A DNA stretch of 64,000 bases, taken from positions 35,981-99,980 of the forward strand of contig QHNH01000029.1 of NCBI GenBank assembly GCA_003218375.1, given 5' to 3'. The notes beneath the pieces are model-generated. The model searched no databases and was not told where the DNA came from. It saw only the letters and a list, made by a program, of their open reading frames with translations. This stretch comes from Verrucomicrobiota bacterium (GTDB taxonomy: Bacteria > Verrucomicrobiota > Verrucomicrobiia > Chthoniobacterales > UBA10450). Shown here in pieces: positions 25,818-33,197 of this stretch. Within the stretch, counting starts at the first letter, position 1, and each line of letters begins with the position of its first letter. Made by a program: the position numbers and the translations under genes.

Positions 25818-26327
25818 CTAGTTCGCGTTTTTCAGAAGTTGGGAGACTTCGTGTTGAACGTGCTCGAGTTCATCGAGCCGGAGCCGTGCGTCCGGCACGA
25901 TGAACACGTCACCGCTCTTGGCGTGTTCGTAAACCAGCACGGGCCGCTCCTCGGTCTGGTCCGTCTTGATCGGTTTCAACATGCGTTTCCGTTCGAGCAT
26001 CGCGGCGAGAACGTAACAGGCGTTGGCGCTCGCCGGATCGTTCTGGGCGAGAAGGCGCCGCAAAAGTTCCTCGGCGCTTTCCTTGGCGAGCGCTTCCGGG
26101 GGCGCGGCCGGCGGCGGCTCGTAGCGCGCTTTCCAAAAGGAAAATGGCCGGATGTTTTCGTTGCGTTGGGCCCACGCTTCTTCGCTTATATCTTCACGAC
26201 GAAACCCATCGCCTTCGCGAAAGAGTAGCGTGTAAAAGTGCTCGCCCGCTTCAAACGGGCGTCCGGTTCGGGCGCAGGCGTCGGCGCGATGTTTGATCGG
26301 CCATTCGTTTGCCAGAGTTGGGTTCAT
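25818..26327 (-). CDS. Conserved-type hypothetical protein
   Basis: 169 residues, no signal peptide or membrane segment. The N-terminal half has a C-x-x-TGRPFEAGEHFYTLLF pattern, reminiscent of short zinc- or adaptor-like proteins, and a Pro/Ala linker leads to a helical C-terminus ending in a likely coiled coil (LDELEHVQHEVSQLL). Its start overlaps the stop of the LptF/G-like permease gene (ATGA), so it is translated with it. Function unknown. Confidence 0.75.
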   Translation of the reverse strand: MNPTLANEWPIKHRADACARTGRPFEAGEHFYTLLFREGDGFRREDISEEAWAQRNENIRPFSFWKARYEPPPAAPPEALAKESAEELLRRLLAQNDPASANACYVLAAMLERKRMLKPIKTDQTEERPVLVYEHAKSGDVFIVPDARLRLDELEHVQHEVSQLLKNAN

Positions 26328-27469
26328 CGCGCGATCACGCGTGCAGTGCGAAAGAGCCCGAGACGGGGCGGCTCGCGATTCGTGGCGCGGTAATAGAGAA
26401 GGACCAGACCGATAACGCCGAAGATCAGGTTTGGCGTCCAGGCTGCAGCCCAGGTGGGAATGCGCGCTCCTTCGCCGAGGGCGAGAAAGAGATGCATGAC
26501 GAAGTTCATCGCGAACACCAGGAGGATCGCGGCGGCGACGCTGGAAAGAATTCCGCGCCGGGAATAACCGACTCCGAGTGAACCCGCGATCAGCGCGACC
26601 ACGGCGCAGGTCCAGGGCAACGCGATCCGGTATTCCAGGTGCGTCGCAAAGGGCGCGAGAAGGGTTGTGGGAAAATCGGAATTGAACTGAAGATAATCGC
26701 GCAGCTCGGGGACGCTGAGATGTTCCGCGCGCAGGTTCGCGCTGCTCAAGCGGAATGGCGTTTCACTCCAATCGGTGATCATGAGCGATTCGGTGTAGGG
26801 AATTGTGCCGATGACATTCCCCGTCTGGTCGTAGTGAACGATTTTCAATTGCTGTAATTCCCAGGCATGCGTTTCGGGATGATAAAGCGCGCGGGTGGCG
26901 ATGTAGGTTGTGACGATGTTGTCGTTCGCGTCCTGTTGCACGATGTGGACGGTATTGAACAGGTTCTCGCCGGGATAAAACTGCTGGATGAACCAGGTGC
27001 GGTTGTCGGAGCGATTCCGAAAAATCTGAGCGGTCAGGCCGAGCTGTCGTCGGCTGGACTGCGGATCATCGAGGAGCCGCTTGTGCGCATACTCGCCGTG
27101 GGGTGCCAGTGAATAATTAAGGGCGGTGCTGCCCGCGGTCGTCAACAAACCGATCAAAAGCAGCGGCGCCAGGATTCGCGGCAGGCTCACGCCGGAGGTA
27201 AGCATGGAGACAATCTCATTCGAGCGCGACATCCGCCCCAGGCTGAAGAGCAACGCGAGCAGAAGCGCGACCGGCAGGAGAATGACGAGAATCTGGGGGA
27301 CCTGGGTCAGATAGTATTGCAGAATCAAAAGGCGGGAGATGCGCTGATCGAGAAAAGTCGAGATGTTGTCGCTCACGTCGAAGATGAACCAGATCGAGGT
27401 GAAGCCGGCGATGCAATAGAGGTAGGCTTGAAGGAAATACCGCACCACGTAGCGATCCAGACGTCTCAT
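26324..27469 (-). CDS. LptF/LptG-family permease of lipopolysaccharide export
   Basis: 381 residues of the YjgP/YjgQ family: RYVVRYFLQAYLYCIAGF at the start, helices near 15-35, 60-80 and 100-120, a periplasmic jellyroll-like domain (about 130-270) and three C-terminal helices. It pulls LPS from the inner membrane with LptB. Only one such permease gene is present here, so the partner must be elsewhere. Confidence 0.88.
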   Translation of the reverse strand: MRRLDRYVVRYFLQAYLYCIAGFTSIWFIFDVSDNISTFLDQRISRLLILQYYLTQVPQILVILLPVALLLALLFSLGRMSRSNEIVSMLTSGVSLPRILAPLLLIGLLTTAGSTALNYSLAPHGEYAHKRLLDDPQSSRRQLGLTAQIFRNRSDNRTWFIQQFYPGENLFNTVHIVQQDANDNIVTTYIATRALYHPETHAWELQQLKIVHYDQTGNVIGTIPYTESLMITDWSETPFRLSSANLRAEHLSVPELRDYLQFNSDFPTTLLAPFATHLEYRIALPWTCAVVALIAGSLGVGYSRRGILSSVAAAILLVFAMNFVMHLFLALGEGARIPTWAAAWTPNLIFGVIGLVLLYYRATNREPPRLGLFRTARVIAR

Positions 27470-27580
27470 GAATAATTTGCCAATTTTCGCGCTTCGATTT
27501 TGCGGCTAACGTAGCACGCCTGCCGCGCTCCGGTTAGCTCATACGCAAATCGCAAATCCGGCAAATCGTAATTCCGCACC

Positions 27581-29563
27581 GTGATCGCATTGAAAGATTC
27601 CCTCGGCAGCGACTTCATCGAAGAAGTGCGCTCGCTTTTCTCGAAGACCGGTGCGTTATCGCGCGCGCAGAACTTCGAGTATCGGCCGGAGCAACAGGAG
27701 ATGGCGGTGGCCGTCGCGCGCACGCTCGAGGACGAACGCCATCTCGTGGTCGAGGCGGGGACGGGCGTCGGCAAGTCAATCGCGTATCTGGCGCCGGCGG
27801 TCCTTTACGCGATTGGGCAAAAGAAAAAGGCGATCGTCTCGACGCACACGATCAATTTGCAGGAGCAGTTGCTCCACAAGGACATTCCGATCCTGAAGAA
27901 AATTCTGCCGATCGAATTCGAGGCGGCGCTCATGAAAGGCCGGCAAAATTATCTTTGTCCCCGCCGGCTGGACCGCGCGCTCCAACAGGCGGGCGAACTG
28001 TTCACGACGTCAGAGGCGGCGGAGCTGGCGCGCATCGCCGAGTGGGCGCGGACGACGCGGGACGGAACCTTGAGCGACCTGGCGATCGAACCGGACCCGA
28101 AAGTCTGGACGCAGGTTTGCAGCGAGGCCCACATCTGCACGAGCAAAACCTGCGGGCAGACGTCGCAGTGTTTTTTCCAGCAGGCGCGGAAACGATTGCT
28201 GGCGGCGGACGTGATCGTCATCAATCACACGCTGCTCTTCATGCTGCTCGGCAGTCCGGAAGAACAACTCAAGCGCGAGACCGGTTACCTGTTTCCGAAC
28301 GACTTCATCATTTTCGACGAAGCGCATACCGTCGAGCAGACGGCCTCGCGCCAGATCGGCATCGGCGTTTCCCAATATGGACTGCGCGCGACGGTGCAGC
28401 GGCTTTACAATGCGCGCACAAAAAAGGGTCTGTTCACGGTAACGCGGGACGCCGCCGGGGTGACGCTTGCCGCCGGTCTCGTCGACGAGATCGACGCGTT
28501 CTTTCGCTCGATCGACGAGCGCTGCGATTTTCGCAAAGGTCGCGAGGTCCGTATCCGCGAGATCGATTTCGTTCCCGACACGATCTCCGGCAGGCTGATG
28601 GCGTTGCAGGCGCGGGTGGCCGAAGTGGTGAAGCGAACGGAAGACGAATTCCTGAAAGCGGAGCTGCAGGAACTCGGCCGGCGGATCCACGATGCGCGTG
28701 TCGGCATCGTCACCTTCCTGGAGCAGGGTGAGGAAGGCCACGTCTACTGGGTCGAGCGGACCGGCAAGACCGCGCAGTTCATCACCCTCAACGCCGCGCC
28801 GATCGATATCGCGCCGGTCCTGCGCCGGATGCTTTTCCGGGAAAATTGCTCGTGCGTGATGACGAGCGCCACGCTGGCCGTGGGCCGGCCGGACCTGGCC
28901 TACTTTCGCGCGCGGATCGGCGCGGGTGAAGTGGAACCGTTACAACTCGGAAGCCCGTTCGATTTTCCCGAGCAAATGAAACTCTTCGTGGTCCGCAAAA
29001 TGCCCGATCCGCGCGATGCCGGTTACGCGAAAGCGCTCGCCCATTGGGTGGCGCATTTCGTCGCGGAAACCGAAGGCCGCGCGTTTGTTCTCTTCACCAG
29101 CTATCGCGTCATGCAGCAACTGGCCGGCGAGATGGAGGGGTTCTTCGCCGAGAACGACATGAATCTTCTCGTGCAAGGGCGGGGCGCGCCGCGCGGAAAG
29201 TTGCTCGAACAATTCAAGACCACCCCGCGCAGCATTCTTTTCGGCACCGACAGTTTTTGGATGGGGGTGGACGTGCCCGGCGACGCGCTTTCGAATGTGA
29301 TCATCACCCGACTTCCTTTTGCCGTGCCCGATCATCCTTTGATCGAGGCAAAACTGGAGTTGATCGAAGCGAACGGCGGCGATGCGTTCACCGAGTATTC
29401 GTTGCCCGAGGCAATCCTGAAGTTGCGCCAAGGGGTCGGCCGCCTGATCCGGACAAAGAGCGACCACGGAATCGTCGTGATCCTGGACAATCGCATCGTG
29501 ACCCGGCCCTACGGGCGCGCGTTTCTGGAGGCGTTACCGGAGTGTCCGGTAAAGGTGATCTAG
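27581..29563 (+). CDS. dinG: DinG/XPD-like Fe-S DNA helicase
   Basis: 660-residue superfamily 2 5'-3' helicase. Walker A EAGTGVGKS (58-66), a cysteine cluster typical of the XPD/DinG Fe-S domain (Cys126, 180, 186, 191, 197), the DEAH box FDEAH (235-239) and a C-terminal motif VI QGVGRLIRTKSDHG. It unwinds D-loops, R-loops and damaged DNA. The start is GTG at 27581. I see no LexA box in its upstream region, unlike E. coli dinG. Confidence 0.92.
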   Translation: MIALKDSLGSDFIEEVRSLFSKTGALSRAQNFEYRPEQQEMAVAVARTLEDERHLVVEAGTGVGKSIAYLAPAVLYAIGQKKKAIVSTHTINLQEQLLHKDIPILKKILPIEFEAALMKGRQNYLCPRRLDRALQQAGELFTTSEAAELARIAEWARTTRDGTLSDLAIEPDPKVWTQVCSEAHICTSKTCGQTSQCFFQQARKRLLAADVIVINHTLLFMLLGSPEEQLKRETGYLFPNDFIIFDEAHTVEQTASRQIGIGVSQYGLRATVQRLYNARTKKGLFTVTRDAAGVTLAAGLVDEIDAFFRSIDERCDFRKGREVRIREIDFVPDTISGRLMALQARVAEVVKRTEDEFLKAELQELGRRIHDARVGIVTFLEQGEEGHVYWVERTGKTAQFITLNAAPIDIAPVLRRMLFRENCSCVMTSATLAVGRPDLAYFRARIGAGEVEPLQLGSPFDFPEQMKLFVVRKMPDPRDAGYAKALAHWVAHFVAETEGRAFVLFTSYRVMQQLAGEMEGFFAENDMNLLVQGRGAPRGKLLEQFKTTPRSILFGTDSFWMGVDVPGDALSNVIITRLPFAVPDHPLIEAKLELIEANGGDAFTEYSLPEAILKLRQGVGRLIRTKSDHGIVVILDNRIVTRPYGRAFLEALPECPVKVI

Positions 29564-29698
29564 CCAGCGGCTTGAAGGCTCCAGCGTTCCGGTACTAGCC
29601 GGAAATTCAAGCTTGACTGCAAATATCATAATCCAACAGGATTCGCCTTTGCCTCTCCGGCAACGGAGAAACCAACTCAACTCAGGAACAAATCCACG

Positions 29699-30220
29699 AT
29701 GCACAAGAAAGTTAAATCCATTCTATTAGCTCTCTTTGTCGGAGCGATTGCAGCGCCGCTGATCTACGCGGCCAGCGTCCACTTCAAGGGCGGCTCGCCG
29801 ACCTTCTCGGACCAGGGCACGACGTTGAAGACCTGCTTCAGCCTGGCTGGTCTCGGGAACGGCGACGTCACCATCACCGTCAATACGACTGGAAGCGCGA
29901 CGACGCTCTGCACGAATCAGGGCGGCAATACGGCGCCTGGTCAGAACAAGACCCCGGTGAAGCCGAGCGGATCAGTCACGATCCCATCGACGGAAATCAA
30001 GAACGGCAACCTGACCGCGTGCGTGACAACCCAACCGCCGCCAGCGCCGACGGCCGTTGAAGCCGGTTGCCAGTCGTGCTCCAGCAGAGCTTCAAGTTGT
30101 AGAGCGCGTTCAGTTTTTGGAAATGGGCGATGCGTCTCCGCGTTACGGCGGAGGCGCATCAATCATTTCCGGGGGGCGAATGGGCCCAAAATTCGTCATT
30201 GCCAAAATATGATCAGTTGA
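29699..30220 (+). CDS. Small secreted protein with a probably frameshifted C-terminus
   Basis: The frame gives 173 residues. A signal peptide (to about residue 25, ending IYAASVHF) leads to a compact beta-rich domain with Cys pairs, GLGNGDVTITV and CTNQGGNTAPGQN. After residue 123 the sequence turns Cys/Arg/Ser-rich and unlike a protein. In another frame, positions 30067-30102 encode LPVVLQQSFKL and a stop, which looks like a natural end, and a hairpin follows. I infer an internal deletion and frame shift in a once longer secreted protein. No function known. Confidence 0.6.
   Translation: MHKKVKSILLALFVGAIAAPLIYAASVHFKGGSPTFSDQGTTLKTCFSLAGLGNGDVTITVNTTGSATTLCTNQGGNTAPGQNKTPVKPSGSVTIPSTEIKNGNLTACVTTQPPPAPTAVEAGCQSCSSRASSCRARSVFGNGRCVSALRRRRINHFRGANGPKIRHCQNMIS
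30119..30170 (+). terminator. Hairpin inside the 3' extension of the small secreted-protein frame
   Basis: GATGCGTCTCCGC (30129-30141) pairs with 30148-30160, and GGAAATG pairs with CATTTCC further out. It lies just after the alternative stop at 30100-30102, which supports that stop as the original gene end. No T-run follows. Confidence 0.5.
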
Positions 30221-30223
30221 ACA
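30210..30223. promoter_or_regulatory. Candidate LexA box upstream of the solenoid-imuB(C)-dnaE2 operon
   Basis: TGATCAGTTGAACA matches TGTTC-N4-GAACA with one mismatch in the left half. It ends 29 nt before the ATG at 30253, a spacing like that of the lexA and imuA boxes. Confidence 0.55.
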
Positions 30224-30252
30224 TAGTCTGGTTCCGGCTTACTTAAAGGACA

Positions 30253-32202
30253 ATGCGAGGGCTCAATACGAAAATCGCGGCAATCGCCGGTCTGCTCTTG
30301 ATCGCGACCGCGCTCGCTTTGCAATTTTCTAAAACTTCGGCGCCGCCCCGCGAATCAGCATGTTCGAGTGAATCGCCCAACTTGCCGGCAACATCCGCCG
30401 CTTCGCCTCAGACGGTTCCTGCGCGCGAGGTTTCGGTCTCGTCGATGGCTTCGCAAACCGAACGGAAGCTCGCCGGTTCCGCCGAAGAGATCATTGCGAA
30501 AATCAAAAACGCGCTGGCCCATTCCGGGAGCCGTCACACTTACACGACGTTCAGCAAACTTTCGGAAACCGTGGACGCGAGCAACGTGCGCGAAGTGCTC
30601 GCCTTTGTGCAAACGCTGGCGAAGCCGCAGGAAAAAAGCATGCTCGTGTCGCTTTTCGTCGCGCGCTGGGCGGAATTCGATCCGGCGGCGGCGCTGGCTT
30701 ATGCCGAAGCATTGCCCAGCGGAAGCACGCGGAACTGGGCGTTGACCAGCGCGGTGACCGGCTGGGCGGAAAAAGATTCAGCGGCGGCGATCAGTTGGGT
30801 GCAGCAGCTTGCGCCGGGGCCGTTGCGCGATCAGGCAATGCAAACGGTCGTGTCCGCGTTGGCCGATAAAGATCCGCAGGCCGCGCTCGCCTTTTTAGAA
30901 AATCTGCCGCCGGGCCGGAACCGGCAGAGTCTTTACTGGCCGGTTTTCAGCCGATGGACCACAAACGATCCGGCCGCGGCCGCGGAACGCGCCACCCAAA
31001 TGGCCGCGGGCGCGAATCGCGATACGGCGTGGCAGGTCGTCGCGTCGAGCTGGGCGAACCAGGATCCGGACGCCGCGTTCGCATGGGCGAATACTTTGCC
31101 GGCCGGGCAGGGGCGCAACAATGCTTTGCAAAGTGTTCTGGCGAACTGGGCCGCGCGCGATCCGCAAAAAGTCGCGGCCGTTGTCCTGACCTTGCCGCCC
31201 GGGCCGGTGCGCGATCAATCGCTCAACAATGTGGCGCGCCAGTGGGCGCAGACGGACGCGCGTGCCGCGCTCGCCTGGGCGCAGGCCTTGCCCGCGGGCG
31301 ATGGCCAGCGCAACGCCCTCCGTTCCGCGCTCGCCAGCTGGGTCCAATCGGATCCGGCCGCCGCGTCGCAATTCATCGCCGGTTTGCCGCCGGGCAAAGC
31401 GCAGGAAGAAGCGACCATGGCCGTGGCCTTGCAGCTGGCGAATAGCGACGTGCAAAGCGCGCTCGAGTGGGCCCAGAAACTTCCGTCCGGCCCGTCGCGC
31501 CAGACGGTTTTGACCAACATCGTTTCGCAATGGAGCGAAGCCGATCCGCAGGCCGCGGCAAATTTTGCTTTGCAGGCAAGCGACGTCGATGGACGCAAGA
31601 CGCTGCTGGAAAATATCTCGCGGCAATGGGCGCGCAACGATCCCGCCGCCGCCCTCACCTGGGCCGGCAGTTTGTCCGATAGCGCCGTGCGCGATTTTGT
31701 TTTTCCAAGTGTGATCGCGGCGGTGGCGGAATCCGATCCCGGCGAAGCGGCGAAATTGCTTTCGCGTTTATCCACTCCGGAAGCGCAAACCAACGCGACA
31801 GCGAACATCATCTGGCAATGGGCGGGCAATGATCCGCAGGCGGCGAGCAAATGGGCCGCGTCGATGCCGGAAGGCAAAATTCGCCAGCAAGCCTTCGAGA
31901 GCCTGATGAATCGCTGGGCGGAAAGCGATCCGTATGAAGCGGGAACCTGGCTGGCAACATTGACTGCCGGACCGTCGCGCGACGCCGCGGTCTCAGCTTA
32001 TGCGAGAAAAATTGTTTCCTCAGAGCCGCAAACGGCCGCAGCCTGGGCGGAAACCATCGGGAACCAGAATGTCCGTGAAGCGCAGCTCGAATCGATCGTC
32101 CTTGCCTGGCTCCACGCCGATCCCACCAGTGCGGCCGCATGGCTGAGCCATTCGTCCTTGTCCGCCGAAGCGCGGACGCGGCTTCTCTCCCAGGGACAAT
32201 GA
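30253..32202 (+). CDS. Exported alpha-solenoid protein of about 31-residue W-A-x-x-D-P repeats
   Basis: 649 residues. A hydrophobic N-terminus (9-25) acts as signal or anchor. After a helical region the protein is about fifteen repeats of about 31 residues, each with WAxxDPxAAxxWAxxLPxGxxRxxA, for example ANWAARDPQKVAAVVLTLPP. This is an all-helical superhelix, probably for protein binding, with no catalytic residues. Its stop lies 9 nt before the imuB(C) start and that start's GAGG site overlaps its stop codon, so the three genes form one operon. Why an exported scaffold heads a mutasome operon is unclear; a rearrangement may have placed it there. Confidence 0.82.
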   Translation: MRGLNTKIAAIAGLLLIATALALQFSKTSAPPRESACSSESPNLPATSAASPQTVPAREVSVSSMASQTERKLAGSAEEIIAKIKNALAHSGSRHTYTTFSKLSETVDASNVREVLAFVQTLAKPQEKSMLVSLFVARWAEFDPAAALAYAEALPSGSTRNWALTSAVTGWAEKDSAAAISWVQQLAPGPLRDQAMQTVVSALADKDPQAALAFLENLPPGRNRQSLYWPVFSRWTTNDPAAAAERATQMAAGANRDTAWQVVASSWANQDPDAAFAWANTLPAGQGRNNALQSVLANWAARDPQKVAAVVLTLPPGPVRDQSLNNVARQWAQTDARAALAWAQALPAGDGQRNALRSALASWVQSDPAAASQFIAGLPPGKAQEEATMAVALQLANSDVQSALEWAQKLPSGPSRQTVLTNIVSQWSEADPQAAANFALQASDVDGRKTLLENISRQWARNDPAAALTWAGSLSDSAVRDFVFPSVIAAVAESDPGEAAKLLSRLSTPEAQTNATANIIWQWAGNDPQAASKWAASMPEGKIRQQAFESLMNRWAESDPYEAGTWLATLTAGPSRDAAVSAYARKIVSSEPQTAAAWAETIGNQNVREAQLESIVLAWLHADPTSAAAWLSHSSLSAEARTRLLSQGQ

Positions 32203-32211
32203 GGACCGGCC

Positions 32212-33186
32212 ATGAGCGCTCTCGCGAAATCGAAGGCGAAAGAACGCCAGGCCGAGATCGGGCGCGTCCTCGATATTCTCCATCGTTGGGGAATTGAGTC
32301 GTTAGGCCAGTTCGCGGCCCTGGAGAAAGAAGCGGTCGCCGCGCGGCTCGGGCCGATCGGTCTTCAGCTTTGGGAACGGGCGACGGGAAAAACGACGCGG
32401 CTGCTGAAGCTTGAACCGGTCCGGGAATCGTTCGAGGAAGCGTTCGAATTCGAAAACGAAATCGAAACGAGCGAACCGCTCCTGTTCATCCTCCGCCGGT
32501 TTCTCCAGCAATTTTCCGTGCGGCTCGGCGCGCTTCACCTCGTGGCGAACGAGCTCCAACTCAAAATTACGTTCAGCGATAAGAGCGATTACCGGCATGG
32601 ATTCAAAATCCCCGAGCCGACGAACAACGTGGAAATCCTTTTCCGGATGCTCCACACGCACCTGGAGAATTTTACTTCCACTTCGCCGATCATTGCCGTT
32701 GCGCTGAAGGCCGAAACGACCAAGCCGTCCTTCGAACAATTCCATCTCTTTGAAACCGCGCTGCGCGATCCGGCGCGGTTGACCGATACCCTGGCGCGCC
32801 TGACCGGTTTGCTTGGCGCCGAGCGCGTCGGTACGCCCGTGCTCGAAGAAACGCATCGGCCCGATGCGTTCCGGATGGAGCCGTTCTCGTGGCAATTGCC
32901 CGAAACAAAATCGGAGCTGCCGGCCTTGCCCGCTTCTGCTTTGCGCCGGTTCCGCTCGCCGCTGCCGGCTTCCGTGTTGCTCGCGAAAAACCGGCCCGCC
33001 CATTTTCGCAGCGCGAAAATCCAGGGCGAAGTGCGTGATGGGAAAGGTCCATACAAGGCGTCGGGAAATTGGTGGGATGAAAACGCCTGGGACCGTGCCG
33101 AATGGGACGTGGAGTTGGATAACGGCGCGCTTTGCCAATGTCATTCGAGTGGCGGCCAATGGGCGCTCAACGGAATTTATGATTAA
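32212..33186 (+). CDS. imuB: ImuB, C-terminal half only (thumb, little finger and C-terminal tail)
   Basis: 324 residues that begin where the other imuB fragment (20749-21270) ends. Residues 17-60 are the helix-hairpin-helix thumb (LHRWGIESLGQFAALEKEAV), followed by the little-finger domain and the ImuB-specific tail (DRAEWDVELDNGALC, ending WALNGIYD). It lacks the palm, so it cannot be a polymerase alone. ATG at 32212 has a GAGG site. dnaE2 starts 11 nt after its stop. The two halves sum to 497 residues, a normal ImuB length. Confidence 0.87.
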   Translation: MSALAKSKAKERQAEIGRVLDILHRWGIESLGQFAALEKEAVAARLGPIGLQLWERATGKTTRLLKLEPVRESFEEAFEFENEIETSEPLLFILRRFLQQFSVRLGALHLVANELQLKITFSDKSDYRHGFKIPEPTNNVEILFRMLHTHLENFTSTSPIIAVALKAETTKPSFEQFHLFETALRDPARLTDTLARLTGLLGAERVGTPVLEETHRPDAFRMEPFSWQLPETKSELPALPASALRRFRSPLPASVLLAKNRPAHFRSAKIQGEVRDGKGPYKASGNWWDENAWDRAEWDVELDNGALCQCHSSGGQWALNGIYD

Positions 33187-33197
33187 GGAGTGCACGC

